Assembly (NCBI GenBank): GCA_034437555.1
Contig: DAOTTQ010000037.1
Coordinates: forward strand, 1 to 64,000
Direction: 5' to 3'
Length of the DNA stretch: 64,000 bases
Source: JANWYT01 sp034437555
GTDB taxonomy: Bacteria > Chloroflexota > Anaerolineae > Aggregatilineales > Phototrophicaceae
Made by a program: the position numbers and the translations under genes. The notes beneath the pieces were generated by a model. That model was given only the letters and a program-made list of their open reading frames with translations. It made no database searches and had not been told where the DNA came from. Of the stretch, positions 53,813 through 62,942 are shown piece after piece (position 1 is the first letter of the stretch; every line of letters begins with the position of its first letter).

Positions 53813-54695
53813 TGGCAGATTCTCCCTCTGCGGGTTTTTCTTCTGCTTTGGGGGCAACAGGCGCGGGGGGTAGCACAAAGCGTTCAATGGCTTCTGCTAC
53901 GCCGTCTTGGTCGTTTGTTCCCACAACAGCTTGTGCGATTTGCTTTAGTTTGGGGTCAGCATTTGCCATTGCAACACCCCACCCTGCAAATTGCAACAGT
54001 TCAAGGTCGTTTTCACCATCGCCCATCGCCATCACCTTATCCGCAGAAATCCCCAACTCACGCACCAATGCCTGAACTGTCTTGCCCTTAGATACGCCCT
54101 GAGGTAGCACTTCAAGGTGTTGCTTCAAGATGGGGGTTGTAACTAATGCCACCTGACCATCCATCTGCTTATCCAATTGCCAGCGCAAGGCTTTAACAGC
54201 TTTAACGTCACTGCCTACCAAAATGATTTTGTTGACGGGAATACGGTCAATGATATTGACCAATGAACCCACAGCTTCGGCTTCAGGTTCACCATACGCT
54301 ACCAATTCGGCAGTGGTAGCATCCTTTGCCTTTGCCAAAATGCGCGTGCCACTGTAGATAATGCAGCTAAACCCACGTGATTCGGCATAAGGGATAATAC
54401 GGCGCAAGGCTTGTGAAGGAATCGTTTGTTGGTGGCGAATTGTACCATCAGCGTTATACACCATCAGCCCTTGCACAAATACACTGGGCAAATCTAGGTT
54501 AAGCGCGGCAATGATTGACGTGGCAGAATAGAACGTTTTGCCTGTCGCCAGCATCACTTTTACGCCCTGTGCAATGGCAGCGCGTAATGCGCCCAAGTTG
54601 CGTTCACTTACCGTGTGCTTGCTGTTCAAAAGTGTGCCGTCTAAATCCAGCACAATCAGCTTGATGTCTTTTTGTTCGTTTGTCGTCTGTTCCAT
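53805..54695 (-). CDS. HAD-superfamily hydrolase, Cof type
   Basis: 296 residues. Motif I VLDLDGTLLN (catalytic Asp17, Asp19), motif II LATGK, motif III Lys near VSKGKTV and motif IV MGDGENDLELL. Cof-type sugar phosphatase. The C-terminus has an Ala/Pro/Glu-rich tail (APVAPKAEEKPAEGE). Between the nucleotidyltransferase and rfbB genes, so perhaps acts on a sugar phosphate. Confidence 0.9.
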   Translation of the reverse strand: MEQTTNEQKDIKLIVLDLDGTLLNSKHTVSERNLGALRAAIAQGVKVMLATGKTFYSATSIIAALNLDLPSVFVQGLMVYNADGTIRHQQTIPSQALRRIIPYAESRGFSCIIYSGTRILAKAKDATTAELVAYGEPEAEAVGSLVNIIDRIPVNKIILVGSDVKAVKALRWQLDKQMDGQVALVTTPILKQHLEVLPQGVSKGKTVQALVRELGISADKVMAMGDGENDLELLQFAGWGVAMANADPKLKQIAQAVVGTNDQDGVAEAIERFVLPPAPVAPKAEEKPAEGESANE

Positions 54696-54760
54696 AAAAA
54701 GCGTCCTATAATCCTTGTAAATGCGTTTTTTCTGGCTGAATGTTTGTGTTAGGTAATGTG

Positions 54761-55834
54761 TTAAAGTGAAATCGTGCTGTGGTCGGCAAGGTTCATCTTT
54801 AGCCCACTAGGGCGCGTGCCATCGCGCCGTATGGTTGCCTTACGACCAATGAGGCTGTCCCTTAGCACAATGTCCATGTCTATCACAGAGCTTTGCTCTA
54901 AGATGATACAACGCACCACCTCGCTATTTTGAATAGTGACGTGATGATAAATGCTGGTAAAGGGGCCCACATAGCTATTTTCGATGAGCGTATTTTCACC
55001 AATAACGGCGGGACCACGAATGACACTGTTAATCACTCTTGCGCCACTTTGTAGCGTTACCCGCGAGTCAACAATCGAGTTCGCATCAACATACACATCA
55101 GGCGCACGTGACGGAACTAGCTCTTCTAGTACAAGGCTATTGGCTTCTAGCATGTCAATGGGCTTGCCTGTGTCTATCCACCATCCCTCATGGATGTGTG
55201 GAAACACGCGATAATCATTTTCAATCAGCCATTGAATCGCATCGGTAATTTCTAGTTCCCCACGTGGTGAGGGTTGAATGGCGCTGACCGCCTTAAAGAT
55301 GTTCGAGTCAAACATATAAATGCCTACCAACGCATAGTTAGAGGGGGGTATAGCAGGCTTCTCTACCAGCCGCTCAATTTGTCCGTCCTCACGCAAGGTC
55401 GCCACACCGTATGACGTTGGGTTTGGCACTTCTTTTAACACAATTTGGCTGTTCCACGTATTATTTTCAAAATCGGCAATGAGGGGGCTAATGCCACCCT
55501 GAATCACGTTATCACCTAAGAACATCACAAAGGATTCATCCCCAATGAAGTCCTGCGAAATTTTAACAGCATGTGCCAGCCCGTCAGGGTTCTCTTGATG
55601 AATATAGGTAATATTCACCCCCCACTGGCTACCATCACCCACCGTTTCCATAATTTCAGAGGCGGTTTGCCCCCCAACGACCACGCCAATTTCTGTAACG
55701 TTTGCGTCTTTAATGGATTCAATCACACGAAATAACACGGGTTTATTGGCAACGGGAATGAGTTGCTTGGCTCGTGTATATGTTAAAGGATAAAGCCTAG
55801 TTCCCTTGCCCCCACTTAAAATCAAGCCCTTCAT
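54761..55834 (-). CDS. Glucose-1-phosphate thymidylyltransferase, long form
   Basis: 357 residues, the length of the long RmlA-type group. N-terminal nucleotidyltransferase: LSGGKGTRLYPLT and the Lys in FLGDN region; C-terminal left-handed beta helix (about 250-340; GARVINSVIRGPAVIGENTLIENS). Makes dTDP-glucose, the substrate of the dehydratase downstream. ATG 55834 fits the conserved start; GTG 55846 sits next to AAGGAG. Confidence 0.88.
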   Translation of the reverse strand: MKGLILSGGKGTRLYPLTYTRAKQLIPVANKPVLFRVIESIKDANVTEIGVVVGGQTASEIMETVGDGSQWGVNITYIHQENPDGLAHAVKISQDFIGDESFVMFLGDNVIQGGISPLIADFENNTWNSQIVLKEVPNPTSYGVATLREDGQIERLVEKPAIPPSNYALVGIYMFDSNIFKAVSAIQPSPRGELEITDAIQWLIENDYRVFPHIHEGWWIDTGKPIDMLEANSLVLEELVPSRAPDVYVDANSIVDSRVTLQSGARVINSVIRGPAVIGENTLIENSYVGPFTSIYHHVTIQNSEVVRCIILEQSSVIDMDIVLRDSLIGRKATIRRDGTRPSGLKMNLADHSTISL

Positions 55835-55910
55835 AAGCAGTTTCACGCTCCTTATTTCTGCTTAAACCGTGATATTGTGCGGTATAGAAGGGGATTTTGC
55901 AAGCGTGATG

Positions 55911-56321
55911 CTATCGTTCACTCTCTGCAATCCAAACAGGCTTGCCTTGTAGTGCCAGATGTACGTAGCGCGTGATGGATGCCGAAATGGGCTTACTGAT
56001 GAACCCCGCAAAACCTTTTTCACGGGCAATTGGCATAGCTTCGTCAGGGTCTGCTGCCGATACCACGATGACAGGGATATGGGCTAAAGCAGGCAATTTT
56101 TTAATTTGGTCAAATACATCAAACCCGCTCACATTGTTAGGAAACATCAAATCCATCAGTATCAGATGAATGGGCAAAAAACGTGAAATTACGTTTGGCG
56201 TTTCATAGCCCCATCGTTCATAAAATACAGATGCGCCTTGCGTGCGAAGATGTACCGTTGCAATAGCTAAGTTCCCCGCGTTATCCTCTACAATAAAAAT
56301 TCGTCTGCCCGACAGTAACAT
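55911..56321 (-). CDS. Single-domain response regulator
   Basis: 136 residues, receiver domain. FIVEDN (9-14), phosphoacceptor Asp57 in LMDLMFP, Ser in VVSA and Lys110 in FISKPI. The gene follows the histidine kinase by 14 bases, so it is its probable partner. No output domain. Confidence 0.9.
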   Translation of the reverse strand: MLLSGRRIFIVEDNAGNLAIATVHLRTQGASVFYERWGYETPNVISRFLPIHLILMDLMFPNNVSGFDVFDQIKKLPALAHIPVIVVSAADPDEAMPIAREKGFAGFISKPISASITRYVHLALQGKPVWIAESER

Positions 56322-56335
56322 AGTAATTACCCTTT

Positions 56336-58210
56336 CTAATTTTGTGTGTTAGCATCTTTAGAATATACAAACGCTAAAAGCATTTCTGAACGAATCGGAA
56401 GCACAACATAAAACGTTGAGCCTTGTTCCATTGTGCTTTCTGCCCACAATTTGCCACCATGCGCCTCTGCAAAGCGTTTGCTAATGGGCAAACCCAGCCC
56501 TGTACCGCTACCGCGTCTGATGCCTTCTGCGGATTGCTCAAAGGGTTCAAAAATAAGTTCTAAATCGGTAGAGGGAATCCCTGTGCCAGTATCTTTTACA
56601 CTGATGTTCACCTCTTCGGCATTTACGGACACCGCAAGCGTAATACTTCCATTTTCTGTAAACTTGATGGCATTAGAAAGCAAGTTAAGCAAAATTTGCC
56701 GAATACGCCTTCTATCTCCCACCATCAAAGGCAACTGGGATGGCAATGGCATATTTTGAATTAACTGTACGGTGGGCTTATCTTTGAGAAGGGCTTGCGC
56801 GGTATTAAGAGCAGTATTAACCTCTGTCGATAGGTTAACATCATCTTCTACGAACAGCCTCATACCTCCTGTTTCTATTTTGCTTAAGTCCAGAACATCG
56901 TTAATCAAAGACAATAAGTGCCGTCCACTATCGCTCACTTTTTCCAGTGTTTCAACTTGTGTGGGTGTCACTTCGCCCATCATGCCAATGCTTAAAAAGT
57001 CGGTATAGTTAAGAATGGCGTTTAGGGGTGTGCGTAGTTCGTGGCTCATACTGGCTAGAAAAACGCTTTTTAGGCGATTTGCGCTTTCGGCTTCTTCCCT
57101 TGCCTTTGCCAATTCTTGGGTACGCTCTTGTACTTTGGACTCTAACACCTCTTGAACGGCTTGCTGGCGTTTTACCTCTTCTTGCAGGGTTTTACGTTGT
57201 TTGTGTTCCTCATTTGCCCTGTTAATGGCTTGTGTGATAGCGAAACTTCCAACTAATGTGGATGACCATAAAATCACCAAGCCTGTTTGTAAGCCTACGC
57301 TAAGGGTAATCGCTTCGCTAAAAACACTTGCCTGATTGGCACAAATATTGACTCCCCAATTTGTAAAGCGCACACGCTCAACCACATGCACACAATTGCC
57401 CCCAACTTTCTCATTGGCAAATGCAAGAGCTTGTTCGCCAGTTACGCCTAAAAGCGAGCCATCATCGGTCTGTGCTGTGGTAATTAACTCGCTAGGGGTA
57501 GGATGTGCCAAAACCGCGTTTTCTGCGGTAGTTAAGTACACCAGCTCTGGGGCAAGCCGATTAACTCGCGCGATATAGTCTTGCAATTGAGGCAACACAA
57601 GGTCAACCGTCACCACTCCTAACATCGCACTGTCATCATAAAATGCCAAGCCCGTGGTTAAAAAGACTAATTCGCCATCTAAATAAGGCTCTGTAAAGCG
57701 AACTTCGCCTGCGCCCTCTTTTGCTGTTTTGTACCATTCCTGCTCAAGATAATCATAGCCTCCGTTTTCATCGGAAGGTTGATTCCAATAATTAGTAAAA
57801 GTATAGGGTTGTTCTAAAGGAGAAATACGGTTTATGTAGGGACCAAAGTGGCGGGTGTTAGCTTCAAACCGATTAGGCTCGTACCAAACCCCCACGCCAA
57901 AAACATCTTCATGAGACACAGACCCTATCATACGTTCCAATTGACGCGGAACGCTTACTCGGTCTCTATCGGTTGTTGAAAGCACAGAAGCGGTAGTAAA
58001 AGCCAATTGTTGCGCCCGTATAAGTTTTTCTTCTAGTTCGTTGGCAACGTCGCGTGCGCTAATGTTAAGCACGTTGAGGGCTTGATTACGAAGGGATTCT
58101 TGGCGTGTTTGTGAAAAAGCAAGTGCTACAATACTAATGACAATGAGTACAACTAAAGTAAGGCTAAAAATAATTGTGTTAGTGTAACGCCCCGTCAAAG
58201 CTAGAAACAT
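56336..58210 (-). CDS. Membrane sensor histidine kinase with dCache-like extracellular domain
   Basis: 624 residues. TM1 11-33; extracellular dCache-like domain about 40-300 with VGVWYEPNRF and WYKTAKEG motifs; TM2 about 303-325; a coiled coil (330-380); HisKA box SHELRTPLNAIL with His390; ATPase domain with LLSNAIKFT, DTGTGIP and GSGTGLGLP. Senses a small extracellular molecule and phosphorylates the adjacent receiver. GAGGA precedes ATG 58210. Confidence 0.93.
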   Translation of the reverse strand: MFLALTGRYTNTIIFSLTLVVLIVISIVALAFSQTRQESLRNQALNVLNISARDVANELEEKLIRAQQLAFTTASVLSTTDRDRVSVPRQLERMIGSVSHEDVFGVGVWYEPNRFEANTRHFGPYINRISPLEQPYTFTNYWNQPSDENGGYDYLEQEWYKTAKEGAGEVRFTEPYLDGELVFLTTGLAFYDDSAMLGVVTVDLVLPQLQDYIARVNRLAPELVYLTTAENAVLAHPTPSELITTAQTDDGSLLGVTGEQALAFANEKVGGNCVHVVERVRFTNWGVNICANQASVFSEAITLSVGLQTGLVILWSSTLVGSFAITQAINRANEEHKQRKTLQEEVKRQQAVQEVLESKVQERTQELAKAREEAESANRLKSVFLASMSHELRTPLNAILNYTDFLSIGMMGEVTPTQVETLEKVSDSGRHLLSLINDVLDLSKIETGGMRLFVEDDVNLSTEVNTALNTAQALLKDKPTVQLIQNMPLPSQLPLMVGDRRRIRQILLNLLSNAIKFTENGSITLAVSVNAEEVNISVKDTGTGIPSTDLELIFEPFEQSAEGIRRGSGTGLGLPISKRFAEAHGGKLWAESTMEQGSTFYVVLPIRSEMLLAFVYSKDANTQN

Positions 58211-58239
58211 GTTATTTTTCCTCGCTACATATTTAGGGG

Positions 58240-58248
58240 ATTATAACA
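58240..58248 (-). promoter_or_regulatory. Extended -10 promoter for the membrane kinase
   Basis: Minus strand TG-T-TATAAT, an extended -10 box, 30-40 bases upstream of the ATG. No good -35. Confidence 0.45.
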
Positions 58249-58436
58249 CCTTATAACCGAATTTGGGGGTAAATTGTATTAAGAATTGACCAAAAGCAGT
58301 TGAGAGAGTTATGGGATTTACGCCATAAAAGGCAACCTGAAAGCAAGGCAACACTGGTTTTAACGCCTCTAACAAGAAATTTGTGTCGGTCTAATACATT
58401 CATTAGGGATAAAATTATGAGATAAAGCAACAAAAT
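58249..58436. other. Intergenic segment with no gene seen
   Basis: Together with the flanking promoter, terminator and tRNA-Pro this makes a gap of about 400 bases between the kinase and the next coding gene. A 60-codon open frame here (58251-58433, minus) lacks a ribosome-binding site. No RNA structure was recognised. Confidence 0.5.
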
Positions 58437-58471
58437 AAAAAAATCCCATCCTTTTTAGGACGAGATTTCTT
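58437..58471 (-). terminator. Terminator after tRNA-Pro
   Basis: On the minus strand AAATC-T-CGTCC pairs with GGATG-G-GATTT, followed by a T run. Confidence 0.7.
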
Positions 58472-58478
58472 ATAATAG

Positions 58479-58553
58479 TCGGGGCGGCGGGATTCGAACC
58501 CACGACCTCTTCGTTCCGAACGAAGCACGCTAACCGGGCTGCGCTACGCCCCG
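58479..58553 (-). tRNA. tRNA-Pro (anticodon CGG)
   Basis: 75 nt: acceptor CGGGGCG/CGCCCCG, anticodon stem CTTCG/CGAAG around loop TTCGGAA (anticodon CGG, decoding CCG), T arm GTGGGTTCGAATCCCGC. Discriminator A; CCA not encoded. Confidence 0.95.
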
Positions 58554-58565
58554 AAACAAGTACAA

Positions 58566-58594
58566 AGTGTATCCAAAATGCAATCCTAGAACAA
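58566..58594 (-). promoter_or_regulatory. Promoter for tRNA-Pro
   Basis: Minus strand TTGTTC (58594-58589), 17-base spacer and TACACT (58571-58566), 13 bases before the tRNA 5' end. Confidence 0.55.
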
Positions 58595-58606
58595 GAGGCA
58601 GTTTAC

Positions 58607-59215
58607 ATGCCACAAGATAGCCCAACCCTTACCGATAGACTACGTTACTGGGGTAACAACTTGGTTATGCCCATCGCCCACACCCTGTACCGCTTGGGTG
58701 TTCACCCCGACCTGATTACCGGGATAGGGTTATTTGTTGTATTGATTGCCTGTGTGGTCATCGGCATGGGGCAATTAACACTGGGAGGCATTATTTTATT
58801 GCTGGGAATGCCCCTAGATGCCCTCGATGGGGCGGTAGCACGGGCAATGAATCGTCAGGGGCAATTTGGCGCAGTGCTAGATTCTTCGCTAGACCGATAT
58901 GCTGACGGTTTTATTTTTGCCAGTTTAAGCTATTATTTTTCAGTACAAAATCGCCCAGAATGGCTCTTGATGGCACAAGTCGCTCTAATCGGCACGTTTT
59001 TGGTCAGTTATTTTCGTGCAAGGGCGGAGAGTGCGGGGGTAATCGTCAAGATTGGCTTGCTTTCTAGGGTAGAGCGCACAGCCATTATCATCCCCATGTT
59101 GCTCTTTCCTGTGTTGTTAGAGGCGGGGGTGTTTATTTTGGCAATTGGAACACAAATTACAGCACTGCAAAGATTATGGTATATCTACAAAACACTCAAA
59201 AACAGAGGCGAATAA
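58607..59215 (+). CDS. CDP-alcohol phosphatidyltransferase
   Basis: 202 residues, about six membrane helices. The full family motif D-x2-D-G-x2-A-R-x8-G-x3-D-x3-D is present (DALDGAVAR; Asp71, Asp74, Asp92, Asp96). Makes phospholipids such as phosphatidylglycerol phosphate or phosphatidylinositol phosphate. AAGAGG upstream. lgt starts 3 bases after its stop. Confidence 0.92.
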   Translation: MPQDSPTLTDRLRYWGNNLVMPIAHTLYRLGVHPDLITGIGLFVVLIACVVIGMGQLTLGGIILLLGMPLDALDGAVARAMNRQGQFGAVLDSSLDRYADGFIFASLSYYFSVQNRPEWLLMAQVALIGTFLVSYFRARAESAGVIVKIGLLSRVERTAIIIPMLLFPVLLEAGVFILAIGTQITALQRLWYIYKTLKNRGE

Positions 59216-59218
59216 TCT

Positions 59219-60271
59219 ATGGATTTTCAACAGCAATTCATTCTCATCAGAAATACCTTTTTAGGAGATATACAAATCCGCTATTACGGCATCATCATTG
59301 TTACTGCCATGATTGTTGCCGCATGGGTTGCATCTCGCTTAGCAAAAGGGCGTGGCTATGACCCCGACCATGTGTGGGGTGGGCTAACGTGGGCAATTTT
59401 CCCTGGCATTATTGGGGCGCGTTTGTGGTTTGTACTGTTCCCCCCCGCCGAATTGGTGGCGAATGGTCAGGACACGGCTTGGTTCTTTGCAAACTTCTTC
59501 AATACCACCAATGGCGCAATTGCCATTTGGAGCGGTGGCTTGGGTATCTTTGGCGCAGTGTTGGGCGGTTTACTTGGTGTTTGGCTGTATTGCAGTCCCT
59601 TTCATAACGCCGTTGCGCTTGTGTTTTACGTCATTTTCTACCCCATCACGCTATTCTTTGATTTTATTGCGTGGTTGCCAGAAACCGTTATCTCACGGGT
59701 GCGCGGTGGCGCATTTACACCCTTTAAGCTCTCGCGCTTTGAAACAACCTTCCCCGCACGGGGCTTGCCCCTTATGCCATGGCTAGATATTGCCGCCGTC
59801 GTGTTGCCTTTGGCACAGTTTATTGGGCGTTGGGCAAATTTTGTCAATCAAGAGTTGTACGGCATCCCAACCAATTTATCGTGGTGGGGTATTCCGATTG
59901 ACTTCCCTAACCGTGTTGCGCCTTACAGCAGCCCATTCGATTATCCCCAAGGCACGCTCTTTCACCCCTTATTCTTGTATGAGGGCTTGTGGAGCTTGGT
60001 GGCATTCTTCGTTTTGCTAAACCTTTACCAAAAGAACCGCAATAACTTTAGGTTAGGCGATTTCTTTTTGCTTTATGTCATTCAATACTCGGTGATTCGC
60101 TTCTTGCTAGAGTTCATTCGCGTAGAAGTGGCGTATCTGCCGGGAACCACCATTAATAGCTCGCAAACGGCAACCGTCATCATGTTTGCCCTGGCGTTGG
60201 TAGCATTCTTAGTACGGCGTGGGCAAAGTGCCAAGCCGTATGACGAAGCGAGCGTTATCGCTAAAGCGTAA
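59219..60271 (+). CDS. lgt: Prolipoprotein diacylglyceryl transferase
   Basis: 350 residues, at least seven transmembrane helices. Signature GRWANFVNQELYG (the Lgt GRxxNFxNxExxG motif) and the WSGGLGIFGAVLGG segment. Transfers diacylglycerol from phosphatidylglycerol to the lipobox Cys. Coupled to the phosphatidyltransferase that may supply its lipid. Confidence 0.92.
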   Translation: MDFQQQFILIRNTFLGDIQIRYYGIIIVTAMIVAAWVASRLAKGRGYDPDHVWGGLTWAIFPGIIGARLWFVLFPPAELVANGQDTAWFFANFFNTTNGAIAIWSGGLGIFGAVLGGLLGVWLYCSPFHNAVALVFYVIFYPITLFFDFIAWLPETVISRVRGGAFTPFKLSRFETTFPARGLPLMPWLDIAAVVLPLAQFIGRWANFVNQELYGIPTNLSWWGIPIDFPNRVAPYSSPFDYPQGTLFHPLFLYEGLWSLVAFFVLLNLYQKNRNNFRLGDFFLLYVIQYSVIRFLLEFIRVEVAYLPGTTINSSQTATVIMFALALVAFLVRRGQSAKPYDEASVIAKA

Positions 60272-60281
60272 CAAACCGATG

Positions 60282-60306
60282 AGGGGCAGCAATGCCCCTT
60301 TTTATT
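60282..60306 (+). terminator. Terminator after lgt
   Basis: AGGGGCA (60282-60288) pairs with TGCCCCT (60293-60299) around a GCAA loop, followed by TTTTTATT. Confidence 0.8.
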
Positions 60307-60460
60307 ATCCATTTTTTAGTACTTAAGATTTATAGTTGTATAGAGTTTTTCCCATTCCCCGCATAATGTGCTTTAATGATAGGGTGCAACATAAGGGCAA
60401 ATGCCCAAAACAGCACCCTATTCAACTTCAAAACACCACCAAGCAAAAGGTAGACCCTAT

Positions 60461-61402
60461 ATGATAGAAACCTTTGAGCTATCCAAAACTTTTGATGACT
60501 TCAAAGCCGTAGAAAATGTCACATTAAGCGTTAAAAGTGGCGAAGTACTAGCCATGTTGGGGCCCAACGGCGCGGGTAAAACAACCACAGTTCGTATGAT
60601 GACCTCTATCTTGCCCCCCACACATGGCTGGGCAAAGCTCGCAGGTTTTGATGTGGTTAAACAACCCGAACAGGTGCGCTCTCATGTGGGCGTACTCACA
60701 GAACAACATGGGCATTATGAACGTATGAAGGGCTTGGAATATTTAGACTTCTTTGGTGAACTTTATCACATTAGCAAGCCTGTTCGCCGACAACGCGCCA
60801 AAGACCTTATGGAACGCTTCGGGCTAGAAGATGCCATAAATCGGCGCGTAGGCGACTATAGCAAAGGCATGAAGCAAAAGCTGGCGTTAGTGCGTGCTAT
60901 GCTCCACAATCCGCCCGTTTTGTTGTTAGACGAACCTACATCGGCGATGGATCCGCAAAGTGCAAAGCAAGTGCGTGATGCCATCATCGAGCTACAGCGT
61001 GATGAGCGCACTTTTATGATTACCACCCACAACCTTAACGAAGCCGAATTGCTTGCCGACAAAATTGCTATTATTCGGCATGGGCGCATTATCGCCAGTG
61101 GCTCATTTGATGAACTGGCACGCCAGTTTGTGGGGGAAACAATCATGGAACTGCGCCTACAGGGCGCGGTGAATGGGCTAGAAAAAGACCTTGCCGAGTG
61201 GGTAAAAATAGAAAGTACGGGCGAAAACTGGTTACGCTATCAAGTTCCAAGCCCTCAAGAGACCAACCCCGTTTTAATTAAGAAGCTGGTAGAAATGGGC
61301 GTAAATGTCGTGGCATTATTGCCCGTCACCCAAACGCTAGAGGACATCTATTTACAAGTTGTCAAAGAAGATGAATCTCAACAAAGTAAAAAGGAGTCAT
61401 AG
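60461..61402 (+). CDS. ABC transporter ATP-binding protein
   Basis: 313 residues. Walker A GPNGAGKTT, signature YSKGMKQKLALVRA, Walker B VLLLDEPTSAMDP and a regulatory C-terminal region. Start ATG 60461 with AAGG upstream; an ATG at 60401 lacks one. Coupled to the permease at 61404. Confidence 0.93.
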   Translation: MIETFELSKTFDDFKAVENVTLSVKSGEVLAMLGPNGAGKTTTVRMMTSILPPTHGWAKLAGFDVVKQPEQVRSHVGVLTEQHGHYERMKGLEYLDFFGELYHISKPVRRQRAKDLMERFGLEDAINRRVGDYSKGMKQKLALVRAMLHNPPVLLLDEPTSAMDPQSAKQVRDAIIELQRDERTFMITTHNLNEAELLADKIAIIRHGRIIASGSFDELARQFVGETIMELRLQGAVNGLEKDLAEWVKIESTGENWLRYQVPSPQETNPVLIKKLVEMGVNVVALLPVTQTLEDIYLQVVKEDESQQSKKES

Positions 61403-61403
61403 T

Positions 61404-62942
61404 ATGGCAAGCCTAAGCACGACACCTGCCATTCAACAGGACATTGCAGAAGAAGGCGTATCCACACGGCGCGGTTGGCAAGAAACGTTTTCTAACGCGC
61501 TCATTATTACCCGCCGAGAAGTGCGTGATAGCTTTAGGGATTGGCGCATTATTGCCCCCATCCTCATTCTGACGTTCTTCTTTCCGTTTTTAGCACAAGC
61601 CATCGCCTCACAATTTGCTCAATTTTTGCGTGGCTATGGCGCAGAAATTATCGGTGAGCGCACAATTCCGTTCTTGCTGATGATTGTGGGATTCTTCCCC
61701 ATTTCTATCTCATTGGTGATTGCCCTAGAAACGTTTGTCGGTGAAAAGGAACGCCGTAGCCTAGAACCCTTGTTAAGCACACCCCTTAGCAACACGGAGC
61801 TATACATTGGCAAAACACTTTCAGCCATGATTCCACCCCTCATTGCCAGCTTTGGCGGGATGCTGGTTTACTTGGTCACGTTGCTTAGTGGTGAGCTGCA
61901 GTGGCGACCTGCTTCAATGCTCATTATCCAAATTTTCTTGCTTACGCTAGTGCAAGCGCTGGTGATGGTTACGGGCGCAGTCGTTGTTAGTAGCCAAACG
62001 ACCAGCACACGCGCCGCCAATTTGCTTGCCAGTTTCATCATTATTCCCATGACACTTCTCATCAATGCCGAAAGTGTGATTATGTTCCTTGCACCCGATG
62101 CAACTTCACCCAATGGCATTGGCGCACTGTGGGCAATTATTGTGGGCATGGTCATCGTCACGGTGCTTTTGCTTCGCATGGGCAATAGCATCTTCAATCG
62201 TGAAGAACTGCTAGGGCGTATGATTGACCAAGTGAACATTTGGGGCATCTTACGCAAAATTGGGCGTTACATCGTTGCCACAGATGACAAAGGCACGCCT
62301 GCCACCAACCTGATCACATGGTATCGTTACGCTGTACCCTATTCACTGGCAAAAGTAAAAATACCCATCATCATTACAGTAGGCGTGTTTGTGGTGGCGT
62401 TTGTTTTTGGATACGTGGTGGGCATATCACCCGATTGGCGCATTACACTTCCGCCCGCCGAGAACTTTGGGGCAACAGGCGACTTGTTTAGCAGTTTCTT
62501 AGGCTCAGAAGCGCAGTCAGAGGCTTTTGGGCTAATCTTATGGCAAAACGTGCGCGTGCTATTGCTTGCGCTCTTTCTTGCCATTTTTAGCTTTGGTATT
62601 GCGGCTTATATTGTTGTGCCTTCTGTGTTCATCATCTTGGGATATTTACTCGCCCAAGTCATACTTAATAACTATCCTGTCGCATTGTTCTTTGGGGCAG
62701 TGATTCCGCATGGCGTTGTAGAAATTCCTGCCATTATTCTCGCCACCGCCACCATCTTTCGGATGGGAAGCATCATCACGCGCCCACCTAAAGGCAATGC
62801 ACTAGGTCACGCATGGTTGATGGCAATGGGTGATACCATCAAAATTGGGGTAGGCGTAATCTTGCCAATGCTTGCAATAGCTTCGCTCTTAGAAGTTACG
62901 CTTACCCCCGCTGTTGTGGCACAGGTGCTTAGCTCGTTTTAG
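61404..62942 (+). CDS. ABC-2-type transporter permease (large)
   Basis: 512 residues, about 10-12 transmembrane helices. Start ATG 61404, AAGGAG eight bases upstream. N-terminal cytoplasmic segment (1-45) then TM helices; resembles NatB/ABC-2 permeases, with the conserved ETFVGEKERRSLEPLLSTPLSN motif (about 112-133). Forms an exporter with the ATPase. Stop interlocks with the minus-strand aminopeptidase by 4 bases. Confidence 0.88.
   Translation: MASLSTTPAIQQDIAEEGVSTRRGWQETFSNALIITRREVRDSFRDWRIIAPILILTFFFPFLAQAIASQFAQFLRGYGAEIIGERTIPFLLMIVGFFPISISLVIALETFVGEKERRSLEPLLSTPLSNTELYIGKTLSAMIPPLIASFGGMLVYLVTLLSGELQWRPASMLIIQIFLLTLVQALVMVTGAVVVSSQTTSTRAANLLASFIIIPMTLLINAESVIMFLAPDATSPNGIGALWAIIVGMVIVTVLLLRMGNSIFNREELLGRMIDQVNIWGILRKIGRYIVATDDKGTPATNLITWYRYAVPYSLAKVKIPIIITVGVFVVAFVFGYVVGISPDWRITLPPAENFGATGDLFSSFLGSEAQSEAFGLILWQNVRVLLLALFLAIFSFGIAAYIVVPSVFIILGYLLAQVILNNYPVALFFGAVIPHGVVEIPAIILATATIFRMGSIITRPPKGNALGHAWLMAMGDTIKIGVGVILPMLAIASLLEVTLTPAVVAQVLSSF

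Noticed and set aside
58251..58433. 60-codon minus-strand frame between the kinase and tRNA-Pro
   Set aside because: No Shine-Dalgarno and no family resemblance; it sits in an A/T-rich intergenic stretch that contains a promoter for the kinase.
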